Assembly: GCA_963526495.1 (NCBI GenBank)
Contig: CAURNT010000004.1
Span: 1-60,125, forward strand
Source of the DNA: CAURNT01 sp963526495
GTDB taxonomy: Bacteria; Fusobacteriota; Fusobacteriia; Fusobacteriales; Leptotrichiaceae
Length of the DNA stretch: 60,125 nt
Reading direction: 5' to 3'
Made by a program: the position numbers and the translations under genes. Shown here piece after piece: positions 17,622 through 27,273 of the stretch. Under the pieces are notes generated by a model that had not been told where the DNA came from, did no database searches, and saw only the letters and a program-made list of their open reading frames with translations. Positions within the stretch are counted from its first letter, which is position 1. Each line of letters opens with the position of its first letter.

Positions 17622-18167
17622 TTACTTATTAATAATTTCTATTAATTCTTCACAAGATTTTTCTATCTCATAATTAATAATACAATAATCATAATATCTT
17701 TCATATTCTAATTCTTGTTTTGCATTTTCCAGTCTCTTAAGTATTACTTCATCACTATCAGTATTTCTACTTCTTAGTCTTTCTTCCAAAATATCAAGAC
17801 TTGGTGCTTTAAAGAAAACTAAAACAGAATCATTTCTTTTAGATTTTGCAATAGCTCCACCTTGAACATCTATTTCAAGTATTACATTTCTACCTTCATC
17901 TAAATTCTTTTCAATTTCTGAATTTAATGTTCCATAATAATTACCGTGAACATTAGCATATTCAAAAAATTCATTATTATCTATTTTTGTTTCAAATTCT
18001 TCTTTAGTTATAAAATAATAATCTTTAGCTTCTATTTCACCTTTACGTTTTTCTCTTGTAGTTGCCGAAATTGCCAAAGGTATATTTAATCTATCACGAA
18101 CTATTTTAGTTATTGTAGATTTACCACTTCCTGATGGACCTGAAACAATAAAAAGTTTACCTCTCAT
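17622..18167 (-). CDS. gmk: Guanylate kinase
   Basis: Cytoplasmic enzyme of 181 residues that phosphorylates GMP/dGMP to GDP/dGDP. P-loop GPSGSGKST (9-17), GMP-binding segment SATTREKRKGE, FEYANVHGNYYGT, and ILEIDVQGG of the core are all visible. Length is slightly shorter than the usual 200-207 because of a short C-terminus. It starts after AAGGAG (6 nt). It lies between rpoC and rpoZ in the polymerase block. Confidence 0.96.
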   Translation of the reverse strand: MRGKLFIVSGPSGSGKSTITKIVRDRLNIPLAISATTREKRKGEIEAKDYYFITKEEFETKIDNNEFFEYANVHGNYYGTLNSEIEKNLDEGRNVILEIDVQGGAIAKSKRNDSVLVFFKAPSLDILEERLRSRNTDSDEVILKRLENAKQELEYERYYDYCIINYEIEKSCEELIEIINK

Positions 18168-18182
18168 TAATTCTCCTTATTT

Positions 18183-18205
18183 AAGGGGGAAAATATATCC
18201 CCCTT
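18183..18205. other. GC-rich hairpin between rpoC and gmk
   Basis: AAGGGGGA (18183-18190) and TCCCCCTT (18198-18205) form an 8-bp, G/C-rich stem with a 7-nt loop right after the rpoC stop. On the coding (minus) strand no T run follows: the next bases are AATAAGGAG of the gmk leader. It therefore does not look like a full intrinsic terminator for rpoBC. It may be a processing or mRNA-stability hairpin that lets transcription continue into gmk-rpoZ-dnaG-rpoD. Confidence 0.6.
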
Positions 18206-18208
18206 TTA

Positions 18209-21200
18209 TTATTCCTTTATTATATCTGATATTTCTTCTTCTACTTCACCTAAGTCTATATTTAAATCTTTATAATTCTTAAATCCTGTTCCTCCTGGTA
18301 TTTTCTTACCTATAGTTACATTTTCTTTTAATCCTTCTAATTTATCAACTTTACCTTCAACAGCAGCATTTGCTAATACCTTTGTTGTTTCTTGGAATGA
18401 AGCTGCTGATATGAAACTTTCAGTATTTACAGCAGCTTTTGTTATACCTTGAATTACAGATACAAATTCAGCTTCTTTTTTACCTTTATTTCTTAATCTT
18501 GCATTTTCAATTTCTATAGTTTTTCTATCTATTAATTCATCTTCTAAGAATAATGAATCACCAGAATTTTCAATTTTAACTTTTTGGAACATTTGTTTAA
18601 CTATTATTTCAATATGCTTATCATTAACTGAAACTCCTTGGCTTCTATATACCCCTTGTACAGATTCTAGTATAAATTGTTGTGCATCAACTACACCTTT
18701 AATCTTTAATATATCGTGTGGAGATATAGGTCCTTCTGTTAATTTATCTCCTGCTTTAACTATCATTTCATTTGAAACTATTAAATGTTCTCCAGCAGGT
18801 ATAGCATATTCTGCTAATTCATGTTCAGGATTATCTACATCCATAATACTAACTATTCTCATACCTTTTTTCATCTTGTCAGAGAATGTAATTCTTCCTG
18901 ATTTTTCAGCAAGTATCGCCTTACCTTTTAAGTTTCTAGCTTCAAATAATTCTTGAACCCTTGTAAGACCTCCTGTTATATCCTTATTACCTCCTCCAGT
19001 TTTTGGAAGTTTAGCAATTATATCTCCAGGATTAATAGTATCTCCTTCTTTAAACATTAAATATGACCCGTATGTTATATCATATTCTTTAACTTTCTTA
19101 CCTTTATTATCAAATACTATCATTCTTGGTTTAACTTGAGTACTTTCAATAGGTTTAATAGCTAATCTTTCTGTAACTCCATATTTAACATCTATATTTT
19201 CTTTAATATATATATCTCTAAATTCTATACGACCAGCTGTTGTAGAAATTACTGGAGTTTGATAAGGGTCAAATTCAAGTATTACCTGACCTCTTTTAAC
19301 TTTTTCTCCATCTTTTACTTTTAAGATAGATCCTGAAGGAACTTCATAACGATATTTACCTAGTATAGCCTTACCTGAAGTTGAAACAACAACTTCTTGA
19401 CCTTTTACTTTAGTTTTTTTACCATTTATGATTTCTTCAGTATCAGGATATTTGAATAATTCTACATTTTCAAATATTATCTTACCTGATTCATCTGCTC
19501 TATATTCTGATTGTTCATCAGCCTTTGTTGCAACCCCTCCTGTATGGAAAGTACGCATTGTAAGTTGTGTACCAGGTTCTCCTATTGATTGAGCTGCTAT
19601 AACTCCTACTGCTTCTCCTAAAAGAACTTCTTTATGGTTAGATAAATCCATACCATAACATTTTTTACATACACCCTTATCAAGTTTACAAGTTAAAGGA
19701 CTACGCATTTTAACCATAGTAATATTTTCTTCTTTTATTTTCTTATTTAATTCTTTTGTAATTAAAGTATTAGCAGGAGCTATTAATTCTCCGTTAGAAT
19801 TATATAAATCATTAGCTAAATATCTACCATATATTCTTTCTTCAAGTTTTTCTATAACTTTACCTTCATATATTAGATCTCCAACTTCTATACCTTCTCC
19901 ATGACATCCACAATCTTCTTTATTAATTATTAATTCATGTGAAATATCAACAAGTCTTCTTGTTAAATATCCTGAATCGGCAGTTCTCAAGGCTGTATCG
20001 GCAAGTCCTTTTCTCGCTCCATGAGATGACATAAAGTAATCTAAAACTGTTAGACCTTCTCTAAAGTTAGCCTTAATAGGTATTTCTATAATTTCTCCTT
20101 TAGTATTTGCCATCATCCCACGCATTCCACCTAGTTGACGCATTTGTGATATGTTACCTCTGGCTCCAGAGTTTGCCATCATATAAACCGGATTAAATTG
20201 ATCAAGATTATCCATCATGGCATTTGTTACATCATCTGTAGCTTTTGACCAAACTTTAACTATTTTTCTATATCTTTCTTCATTTATTATTTCTCCAGCT
20301 TTATAAGCACTTTCTATTTCTGCAACTTCACGATCTGCTTCTTCTAATATAGATTTTTTGCTTTCTGGTATTTCTAAATCTTCTATTCCAACACTTATTC
20401 CTGCTGTTGTACCATAGTGATATCCAAATTCTTTAATTTTATCTATCAATTCACAAGTTTTTTCAAAACCATAATTATCATAAAGTTGTGCAATTAATTT
20501 TGCAAGTTCACCTTTACCATAAGTTACAGTATAGTCTCTTATTTCTTCAGGCAACATTAGATTAAACATTATTCTACCTGCTGTTGTCGCTATAATTTGA
20601 CCATTTACTCTTACTGTAATTGGTGCATGAGTACCAACTTTCTTACTTTGATAAGCTGTTATTAATTGATCCATGCTAGAGAATTTCATTCCTTCTCCAA
20701 ATTCACCAGGTTTTTCTTTTGTCATATAGTAACATCCCATAACCATATCTTGAGATGGTACAGCTATAGGTTTACCACTTGATGGTGCTATAATGTTATT
20801 AGTTGCAAGCATTAGTAATTTTGCTTCTGCTTGAGCTTCTGGTGATAATACTAAGTGAACTGCCATTTGGTCACCATCAAAATCGGCGTTGAAAGCTGAA
20901 CATACAAGAGGATGAAGTCTAATAGCTTTTCCTTCTATTAATGTAGGTTCAAATGCTTGTATTGACAATCTATGTAAAGTTGGGGCACGGTTTAAAAGAA
21001 CTGGGTGATTTTTAATAATTTCTTCTATCAATTCCCAAACTGCTTCGTTTTCTTCTTCAACCATTTTTTTAGCTGTTTTAATATTACTTGAAAGTCCTCT
21101 TTTAACTAATTCTCTCATTAAAAATGGTTTATATAACTCAAGTGCCATCTTTTTAGGTAATCCACACTGATTAATTTTTAAATTAGGTCCTACAACAATA

Positions 21201-22231
21201 ACAGATCTTCCTGAATAATCCACACGTTTACCTAGAAGGTTTTGTCTAAATCTTCCTTGCTTACCTTTAAGCATATTTGATAAAGACTTTAATTCTCTAT
21301 TTGTTTGAGTAAGAACTGGTTTCCCACGTCTTCCATTATCTATTAAAGCATCTACTGCTTCTTGTAACATACGTTTTTCATTTCTTATCATTATTTCTGG
21401 TGCATGAGATTCCATCAATTTCTCAAGTCTAATATTTCTATTAATAACTCTTCTATATAAATCATTTAAATCAGATGTAGCAAATCTTCCTCCATCTAGT
21501 TGTACTAATGGTCTCAAATCAGCTGGCATTACTGGAAGTATAGTTAATACTAACCATTCTGGTTTATTCCCAGAAGTAATGAAATCTCTAACTATTTTTA
21601 ATCTTTTTACTGATTTCTTTCTTTTTTGAGTTGAATTTTCATTTTCAATCTCATTTTCTAATTCTTTTTCTAATACTTTAAGATCTAATTCTTTCAATAA
21701 TTCAAGTATACCTTCAGCACCCATTTTTGCAGAAAAAGTTCCAACATTACCATTTTCTATTGCATTTCTATATTGTTGCTCTTTAATTATTGAATATTTA
21801 GTGTATTCTGTATTTCCACCATCTATTACTATATATCTTGAAAAATATAAAACAGATTCTAAATCTTTAGTACTTATACCTAAAAGTAAACTCATCTTAT
21901 TTGGTGTACCTTTAGAGTACCATATATGTGCTATAGGTGTTGCAAGTTTAATATGACCCATTCTTTCTCTTCTAACTTTAGAAGTTGTTATCATTACCTT
22001 GCATTTTTCACATACTGTTCCTTTATCTTTCATCTTCTTATGTTTACCACAAGTGCATTCATAATCTTTAGTTGGACCAAATATTTTCTCGCAAAATAGC
22101 CCATCTGCTTCTGGTTTCAATGTTCTATAATTTATTGTTTCTGACTTTGTAACCTCACCAAATGACCATTCTAATATTTTCTCTGGTGATGCAAGTTTTA
22201 TTTGAATACTATCAAAATCTCTTATACTCAT
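18209..22231 (-). CDS. rpoC: RNA polymerase beta-prime subunit
   Basis: Catalytic core subunit of 1340 residues. Seen: N-terminal zinc site with C59, C61, C74 and C77; the catalytic Mg-binding motif NADFDGD at about residues 447-453; the second zinc site in the CGCHGEG ... CKLDKGVCKKC region; and the trigger-loop/bridge-helix area with IGEPGTQLTMRTFHTGG. No large lineage-specific insertion is evident, in keeping with a compact Firmicute/Fusobacteria-type beta-prime. It starts 28 bp after the rpoB stop with GGAGGC as ribosome site. Confidence 0.99.
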   Translation of the reverse strand: MSIRDFDSIQIKLASPEKILEWSFGEVTKSETINYRTLKPEADGLFCEKIFGPTKDYECTCGKHKKMKDKGTVCEKCKVMITTSKVRRERMGHIKLATPIAHIWYSKGTPNKMSLLLGISTKDLESVLYFSRYIVIDGGNTEYTKYSIIKEQQYRNAIENGNVGTFSAKMGAEGILELLKELDLKVLEKELENEIENENSTQKRKKSVKRLKIVRDFITSGNKPEWLVLTILPVMPADLRPLVQLDGGRFATSDLNDLYRRVINRNIRLEKLMESHAPEIMIRNEKRMLQEAVDALIDNGRRGKPVLTQTNRELKSLSNMLKGKQGRFRQNLLGKRVDYSGRSVIVVGPNLKINQCGLPKKMALELYKPFLMRELVKRGLSSNIKTAKKMVEEENEAVWELIEEIIKNHPVLLNRAPTLHRLSIQAFEPTLIEGKAIRLHPLVCSAFNADFDGDQMAVHLVLSPEAQAEAKLLMLATNNIIAPSSGKPIAVPSQDMVMGCYYMTKEKPGEFGEGMKFSSMDQLITAYQSKKVGTHAPITVRVNGQIIATTAGRIMFNLMLPEEIRDYTVTYGKGELAKLIAQLYDNYGFEKTCELIDKIKEFGYHYGTTAGISVGIEDLEIPESKKSILEEADREVAEIESAYKAGEIINEERYRKIVKVWSKATDDVTNAMMDNLDQFNPVYMMANSGARGNISQMRQLGGMRGMMANTKGEIIEIPIKANFREGLTVLDYFMSSHGARKGLADTALRTADSGYLTRRLVDISHELIINKEDCGCHGEGIEVGDLIYEGKVIEKLEERIYGRYLANDLYNSNGELIAPANTLITKELNKKIKEENITMVKMRSPLTCKLDKGVCKKCYGMDLSNHKEVLLGEAVGVIAAQSIGEPGTQLTMRTFHTGGVATKADEQSEYRADESGKIIFENVELFKYPDTEEIINGKKTKVKGQEVVVSTSGKAILGKYRYEVPSGSILKVKDGEKVKRGQVILEFDPYQTPVISTTAGRIEFRDIYIKENIDVKYGVTERLAIKPIESTQVKPRMIVFDNKGKKVKEYDITYGSYLMFKEGDTINPGDIIAKLPKTGGGNKDITGGLTRVQELFEARNLKGKAILAEKSGRITFSDKMKKGMRIVSIMDVDNPEHELAEYAIPAGEHLIVSNEMIVKAGDKLTEGPISPHDILKIKGVVDAQQFILESVQGVYRSQGVSVNDKHIEIIVKQMFQKVKIENSGDSLFLEDELIDRKTIEIENARLRNKGKKEAEFVSVIQGITKAAVNTESFISAASFQETTKVLANAAVEGKVDKLEGLKENVTIGKKIPGGTGFKNYKDLNIDLGEVEEEISDIIKE

Positions 22232-22259
22232 AAAATATGAGCCTCCTTATATTTTATTC

Positions 22260-25200
22260 TTAACCTTCAAAGTTATTGTCTAGTGCTATTTTTGCACCCT
22301 CTTTATCATATAGATTTACATCTAATCCTAAAGATTGGAATTCCTTAACTAAAACTTTAAATGATTCAGGTGCATCTGCTTCAGGCATTGCTTGACCTTT
22401 AATTATAGATTCATAAGTCTTAGTTCTTCCATTAATATCATCTGATTTAACAGTTAACATTTCTTGTAATATATTTGATGCTCCATAAGCTTCAAGAGCC
22501 CAAACTTCCATTTCTCCTAATCTTTGTCCACCAAATTGTGCCTTACCTCCTAATGGTTGTTGTGTAACTAAAGAATAAGGTCCAATAGCTCTAGCATGCA
22601 TTTTATCCTCTACTAAGTGGTGAAGTTTTAGCATATACATTCTTCCTACAGTTACAGGATTATCAAAATATTCTCCCGTTCTTCCATCAATCAATTTAAC
22701 TTTACCAGTTCTTGGATATCCAGCTTCTTCTAAATAATTTTTAACATCTTCTTCACTCGCACCATCAAATACTGGTGTAGCTATATATTTATCCATATCA
22801 CCTATAGCAAGTCCTAAGTGAACTTCTAGTACTTGTCCTATATTCATACGTGATGGAACCCCTAATGGGTTTAAACAAATATCTATTGGTGTACCATCTT
22901 CTAAATGTGGCATATCTTCAACAGGTAGAACACGAGATACAACTCCTTTATTTCCGTGTCTTCCTGACATCTTATCTCCTACCATTATTTTTCTCTTTTC
23001 AGCTACATATATACGTACTACCTTATTTACTCCTGCTTTCAATTCATCTTTATTTTCTTTAGAAAGAACTAAAACACTTACTACTGTTCCTTTAACACCA
23101 TGTGGTAATCTTAACGAAGTATCTCTAACATCTTTAGCTTTTTCTCCAAAAATAGCTCTTAACAATCTTTCTTCTGCAGGTGGTTCAGTTTCACCTTTAG
23201 GTGTTACTTTACCTACTAATATATCATCTGGTTCTACATAAGCTCCAACACGAATTATACCATTTTCATCTAAGTTTCTTAAAGCTTCATCTGAAACATT
23301 AGGTATTTCTCTTGTTATTTCTTCTTCACCTAGTTTAGTAGTTCTTGCTTCTATATCAAACTCTTCTATGTGAAGTGATGTAAATACATCATCTTTTCTC
23401 AATCTTTCAGAAATTAATATCGCATCCTCGAAGTTATATCCTTCCCAAGGCATAAATGCTAATAATATATTTTTACCTAAAGCTAAATCTCCACCTGCTG
23501 TTGATGGTCCATCAGCTAATATATCACCTTTTTTAACTTTTTCACCTAAATCTATGATTGGTTTTTGATGTAAACACATAGATTGGTTAGATTTTTCGAA
23601 ATTTAATAGTCTATGTAAATATTCATTACCTTTATCATCTGTTACTATAACTTTGTTTGCATCCACATAAGTTACTATACCATCAGATTTTGATACAAGT
23701 ACTGCTCCTGAATCAACAGCAACTTTTCTTTCAAGACCTGTTCCTACATAAGGTGCTTCTGTTTTAAGTAAAGGAACTGCTTGTCTTTGCATGTTTGAAC
23801 CCATAAGTGCACGGTTTGCATCATCGTGTTCTAAGAAAGGTATAAGACCTGCTGAAACTGAAACTATTTGTTTAGGAGAAACATCCATTAAATCAACTTG
23901 TTCTTTTTTAACATGAACTATTTCATCACCATAACGACAAGTTACTTCATCATCTAATAATCTACCATTTTCATCAACTCTTGTGTCTGCTTGTGCTATG
24001 AATAACCCTTCTTCTTCATCTGCACCTACATAATTAATATCATCAAAATTTGCTATTCCATTTTTTACTTTAACAAATGGTGTTTCAATAAACCCATATT
24101 TATTAACCTTACCATAAGTTGAAAGAGATGCTATTAATCCTATATTTGGCCCTTCTGGACTTTCTATAGGACAAACTCTTCCATAATGTGAATTATGTAC
24201 GTCACGCACTTCAAATCCAGCTCTATCTCTTGATAATCCTCCAGGTCCTAGGGCTGATATTCTTCTTTTATGCGTTAATTCTGCAAGTGGATTAGATTGA
24301 TCCATAAATTGTGATAATTGTCCACTTCCAAAGAATTCTAATATTAAAGCATTTAATGGTTTAGTATTTAATAAACTTTGAGGTGTTAATGTTTCAATAT
24401 TTTGAGTTTGCATTTTCTCTCTAACCATTTTAGACATTTTTGCAACTCCACCTTTTATTTGTATAGATAATAACTCTCCAACACCTCTTACACGTCTATT
24501 TGAAAGATTATCTATATCATCTGTAGTTCCTCCACCATTGTAAAGAACTTTTATATAGTTTATAGTTTCTATTACATCTCTCTTAGTTAATGTAATTTCT
24601 TCATCATTTACTTCTCCATTTATCTTTAATCTCTTATTTATTTTATATCTACCAACTGGGGCAAAATCATATCTTTGAGAATTAAAGAACATTGGAATTA
24701 TTAGATTATATGCACTTTCAACAGTTACTATATCTCCAGGTTTTAATTTTTTAAATACTTCAACTACTGCTTCATCAGAATTTGTAGTTTCATCATCTTT
24801 TATAGATTTAGCTATCATTCTATCTTCAGGTTTTACTTCCCATATTTTAACAACTTCTATTCCTTTAGCTAATAACTCATCTACTACTATTTCATCTATA
24901 TATGTTTCTGCTTCTAAAATTAATTCTCCAGTTTCCTCATTTACTACATCTTCATTAATGAATGAACCTTCTATTTCTGTTCTTATAACTCCTTTAGCTT
25001 CTTCTATATCGCTATACTTATCTAATATTGATTTAATATTAAAATCTTTTATACTAAAGAATTCATCCATAATTTGAGCATTATTTTCAAAGAATTTAAC
25101 AGCCTTTAAAAATACTGAAACTAAAACTTTTTTCTTTCTGTCTATTTTTACATTTAGAACATCATTCTTATCTGTCTCAAATTCAAGCCAAGTTCCTTTA

Positions 25201-25718
25201 TATGGTATTATCTTACCTATATACATATCCTTACCAGTTTGTATATTTAACTCTTTATTAAAAGTTATACCAGGTGATCTATGTAATTGAGAAACAACAA
25301 CTCTTTCTGCCCCGTTTATTATAAACGTAGCCTTATCTGTCATCAATGGTATATCTCCAAAATGAACTAAAGTTTCTTTTATTTCTCCTGTTTTATTATT
25401 AGTCAATCTTAATTTTACTTTCAATTGACCTGAATATGTTTTACCTCTTTTTTTACATTCTAATTCATCATTTAAAGGAACATCGTTATCATGAATTTCA
25501 TATCCTAAATATTCTAATTTTAAAATTCCATTACTTGATTCTATTGGAAATACTTCTCTAAAAATTGACTCAAGCCCTTTATCTTCTCTTGAAAAAGATT
25601 CTCTTTTAACTTGTAAGAAGTCTTCATATGAATCTAATTGGAATTCTAAAAAATTAGGCATATGCCCTCTATCTTTTATTTTACCAAAACTATATCTATT
25701 TATTAGTTTGTTATTCAT
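22260..25718 (-). CDS. rpoB: RNA polymerase beta subunit
   Basis: Core subunit of 1152 residues. The rifampicin pocket reads QFMDQSNPLAELTHKRRIS, followed by ALGPGGLSRDRAGF. The positions equivalent to E. coli D516, H526 and S531 carry the drug-sensitive residues. Other family motifs: GRVCPIESPEGPNIGLI, GYNFEDAILIS, KMSGRHGNKGVVSR and GGKAQFGGQRLGEMEVWALEAYGA. The gene follows rplL after 168 bp that hold a strong hairpin, and is followed by rpoC. Confidence 0.99.
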   Translation of the reverse strand: MNNKLINRYSFGKIKDRGHMPNFLEFQLDSYEDFLQVKRESFSREDKGLESIFREVFPIESSNGILKLEYLGYEIHDNDVPLNDELECKKRGKTYSGQLKVKLRLTNNKTGEIKETLVHFGDIPLMTDKATFIINGAERVVVSQLHRSPGITFNKELNIQTGKDMYIGKIIPYKGTWLEFETDKNDVLNVKIDRKKKVLVSVFLKAVKFFENNAQIMDEFFSIKDFNIKSILDKYSDIEEAKGVIRTEIEGSFINEDVVNEETGELILEAETYIDEIVVDELLAKGIEVVKIWEVKPEDRMIAKSIKDDETTNSDEAVVEVFKKLKPGDIVTVESAYNLIIPMFFNSQRYDFAPVGRYKINKRLKINGEVNDEEITLTKRDVIETINYIKVLYNGGGTTDDIDNLSNRRVRGVGELLSIQIKGGVAKMSKMVREKMQTQNIETLTPQSLLNTKPLNALILEFFGSGQLSQFMDQSNPLAELTHKRRISALGPGGLSRDRAGFEVRDVHNSHYGRVCPIESPEGPNIGLIASLSTYGKVNKYGFIETPFVKVKNGIANFDDINYVGADEEEGLFIAQADTRVDENGRLLDDEVTCRYGDEIVHVKKEQVDLMDVSPKQIVSVSAGLIPFLEHDDANRALMGSNMQRQAVPLLKTEAPYVGTGLERKVAVDSGAVLVSKSDGIVTYVDANKVIVTDDKGNEYLHRLLNFEKSNQSMCLHQKPIIDLGEKVKKGDILADGPSTAGGDLALGKNILLAFMPWEGYNFEDAILISERLRKDDVFTSLHIEEFDIEARTTKLGEEEITREIPNVSDEALRNLDENGIIRVGAYVEPDDILVGKVTPKGETEPPAEERLLRAIFGEKAKDVRDTSLRLPHGVKGTVVSVLVLSKENKDELKAGVNKVVRIYVAEKRKIMVGDKMSGRHGNKGVVSRVLPVEDMPHLEDGTPIDICLNPLGVPSRMNIGQVLEVHLGLAIGDMDKYIATPVFDGASEEDVKNYLEEAGYPRTGKVKLIDGRTGEYFDNPVTVGRMYMLKLHHLVEDKMHARAIGPYSLVTQQPLGGKAQFGGQRLGEMEVWALEAYGASNILQEMLTVKSDDINGRTKTYESIIKGQAMPEADAPESFKVLVKEFQSLGLDVNLYDKEGAKIALDNNFEG

Positions 25719-25830
25719 TTATCCTCCTGTGAAAATATATACATTGATATACTAAGAATTGTTATCATTATGATATTTTAAATTTAAAAACTACAATTTT
25801 GTAGTGAATTGAAATGATTTGATAATAATG

Positions 25831-25867
25831 TGGAAAAGACATCTCACCTAAGTGGATGTCTATTCCA
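25831..25867 (-). other. rplL-rpoB intergenic hairpin
   Basis: Long imperfect stem: 25831-25843 pairs with 25855-25867 with one mismatch, extended by CAC/GTG around the loop. It sits 20 bp past the rplL stop. No T run follows on the minus strand, so it is more likely an RNase-processing or partial attenuation element, as known between rplL and rpoB in E. coli, than a full terminator. Confidence 0.6.
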
Positions 25868-25886
25868 TTGTATTATTGATAAATTA

Positions 25887-26252
25887 TTATTTTAATTCTA
25901 CGCTAGCTCCAGCTGCTTCTAATTTACCTTTGATTTCTTCAGCTTCTTCTTTTGAAGCTCCTTCTTTAACTGCTCCACCGTTATCAACTAAGTCTTTAGC
26001 TTCTTTTAATCCTAATCCAGTAATTGCTCTTACTTCTTTAATAACTGCTATTTTATTTCCACCTGCTGCAGTTAATACTACATCAAATGAAGATTTTTCT
26101 TCAGCAGCTTCTGCTGCTACTCCTGCACCTGCTACTGCAACTGGTTGTGCTGATACTCCAAAAGTTTCTTCTATTGCTTCTACAACTTCTTTTAATTCTA
26201 ATACTGTCATTGCTTTTAAATCTTCTATAAATTGTTCTTTATTGAATGCCAT
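25887..26252 (-). CDS. rplL: Ribosomal protein bL12 (L7/L12)
   Basis: Stalk protein of 121 residues that recruits translation GTPases. N-terminal dimerisation domain (about 1-35), an Ala/Gly/Val hinge (VAVAGAGVAAEAAEE), and the C-terminal domain with KIAVIKEVRAITGLGLKEAKDLV and the ending VELK. Codons are unusually GC-balanced for this window, as expected of a highly expressed gene. It is preceded by AGGAGG and lies 30 bp after rplJ. Confidence 0.98.
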   Translation of the reverse strand: MAFNKEQFIEDLKAMTVLELKEVVEAIEETFGVSAQPVAVAGAGVAAEAAEEKSSFDVVLTAAGGNKIAVIKEVRAITGLGLKEAKDLVDNGGAVKEGASKEEAEEIKGKLEAAGASVELK

Positions 26253-26282
26253 TTTATTTCCTCCTATATTTTCTTTTAATTA

Positions 26283-26777
26283 TTAAGCTTCTTTTTGTTC
26301 TGCTACATTAGTTAATGCTACTGCTAACATTCTTACACCAGATAATAATCCGTAAGCTGTCATTCCTAACATTTCTGTTCTTGATGGTAACTTAGCCAAT
26401 GCTTCTACCATAGCTTTATCAGCTATTTTTCCATCTATTATTCCACCTTTAATCTTTAACTTTTCTCCTTTAAATTGTTGTGAGAAATCATAGATTAATT
26501 TTGATGGTGCAACTCCATCTTCTTTTCCTAATACGAATGAAGTTGTTCCTTCAGTTAATTCTTTAGTTTCAGCTTCTATCCCTACATTTTTTAATGCTAT
26601 TTGGAATAATCTGTTTTTTGCTACAAAATATTCAACATCAGCTTTTCTAGCTTCATTTCTTAATTCTGTATCTTCATTAACTGTAATACCTTTATAATCA
26701 ACAAACACTACTGCTTTTGCATTACGTAGTTTTTCTGTCAATGCTTCAACTGCTTCTAAATTTGCCTTTGATGCCAT
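26283..26777 (-). CDS. rplJ: Ribosomal protein uL10
   Basis: Stalk base protein of about 164 residues that binds 23S rRNA and carries bL12 dimers. The start at 26777 (MASKANLEAV) is chosen because AAGGAGGTG lies just upstream; the GTG nine bases earlier overlaps the ribosome site. AKAVVFVDYKGITV and the GLLSGVRMLAVALTNV ending fit the family. The gene is preceded by an L10 leader and a terminator-like hairpin, so it should be regulated by its own product. Confidence 0.97.
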   Translation of the reverse strand: MASKANLEAVEALTEKLRNAKAVVFVDYKGITVNEDTELRNEARKADVEYFVAKNRLFQIALKNVGIEAETKELTEGTTSFVLGKEDGVAPSKLIYDFSQQFKGEKLKIKGGIIDGKIADKAMVEALAKLPSRTEMLGMTAYGLLSGVRMLAVALTNVAEQKEA

Positions 26778-26797
26778 CTTTGTCACCTCCTTAAAAT

Positions 26798-26821
26798 TTA
26801 AAAAACCAGTATTACTACTGG
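26798..26821 (-). terminator. Attenuator terminator in front of rplJ
   Basis: CCAGTA (26806-26811) and TACTGG (26816-26821) form a perfect 6-bp stem with a short loop, followed on the minus strand by TTTTTTAAATTTT, and lie 21 bp before the rplJ ribosome site. It sits directly downstream of the L10-binding leader, the arrangement expected for transcription attenuation. Confidence 0.75.
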
Positions 26822-26895
26822 ACGAGGTTAAGTATATTTATAACATACTCGAATATACCTCGGTAGGATTTACTTTACACCTACTGTCTTTAGCT
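26822..26895 (-). promoter_or_regulatory. Ribosomal protein L10 leader
   Basis: On the minus strand the leader reads AAAGACAGTAGGTG ... ATCCTACCGAGGTATA ... AACCTCG. The conserved core GACAGTAGGTG/CCTACCGAGG is that of the L10 leader family. GTAGG pairs with CCTAC, and CGAGGT pairs with ACCTCG to close an AT-rich hairpin. The complex of L10 with L12 should bind it and control the terminator just downstream. Confidence 0.88.
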
Positions 26896-26918
26896 ATTCA
26901 AATGAATATCATTTAAAA

Positions 26919-27002
26919 TGGTGCACAAGGTGGGACTCGAACCCACATGTCGGAGACGCTAGATCCTAAGTCTAGTGCGTATACCAATTTCGCCACTCAT
27001 GC
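26919..27002 (-). tRNA. tRNA-Leu (anticodon UAG)
   Basis: 84-nt type II tRNA. Acceptor GCATGAG pairs with CTTGTGC with G-U pairs. D-loop GGCGAAATTGG. Anticodon loop CTTAGGA gives UAG at 26968-26966. Long variable arm, T-loop GGTTCGAGTCC, discriminator A and an encoded CCA. It is the last tRNA of the cluster and ends only about 25 bp before the L10 leader. Confidence 0.96.
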
Positions 27003-27010
27003 ATATTATA

Positions 27011-27087
27011 TGGGGTGACCGACGGGACTTGAACCCGCGACAACCAGATCCACAAACTGGCGCTCTACCAACTGAACTACGGTCACC
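27011..27087 (-). tRNA. tRNA-His (anticodon GUG)
   Basis: 77 nt including the His-specific extra G at position -1 opposite discriminator C73. Acceptor GTGACCG pairs with CGGTCAC. Anticodon loop TTGTGGA gives GUG at 27053-27051. The last pair of the anticodon stem is a T-T mismatch. CCA is encoded. Confidence 0.95.
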
Positions 27088-27097
27088 ATAAAAAAAA

Positions 27098-27173
27098 TGG
27101 AGCGGGAAACGAGGTTCGAACTCGCGACATTCAGCTTGGAAGGCTGACACTCTACCAACTGAGTTATTCCCGC
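27098..27173 (-). tRNA. tRNA-Gly (anticodon UCC)
   Basis: 76 nt. Acceptor GCGGGAA pairs with TTCCCGC. Anticodon loop CTTCCAA gives UCC at 27140-27138. T-loop GTTCGAAC, discriminator T, encoded CCA. Confidence 0.97.
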
Positions 27174-27174
27174 A

Positions 27175-27251
27175 TGGTCGGTGTAACAGGATTTGAACCT
27201 GTGACCCCTTGCTCCCAAGGCAAGTGCGCTACCGAGCTGCGCTATACACCG
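27175..27251 (-). tRNA. tRNA-Pro (anticodon UGG)
   Basis: 77 nt and first in the cluster. Acceptor CGGTGTA pairs with TACACCG. Anticodon loop CTTGGGA gives UGG at 27217-27215. T-loop GGTTCAAATCC, discriminator A, encoded CCA. One base separates it from tRNA-Gly. Confidence 0.97.
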
Positions 27252-27273
27252 TTATCTCTTTTGGACAATAAAT

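Noticed and set aside
18183..18205. Reading the rpoC-gmk hairpin as a normal terminator
   Set aside because: The T run lies on the non-transcribed side; on the coding strand no T run follows, so a strong terminator is not supported.
25852..26286. 144-codon plus-strand frame opposite rplL
   Set aside because: Mirror of the Ala/Glu-rich rplL sequence; low complexity and no start signal.
26959..27218. Two short minus-strand open frames over the tRNA cluster
   Set aside because: They coincide exactly with tRNA-Leu, -His, -Gly and -Pro, whose full cloverleaf features are present; the frames are chance products of tRNA sequence.
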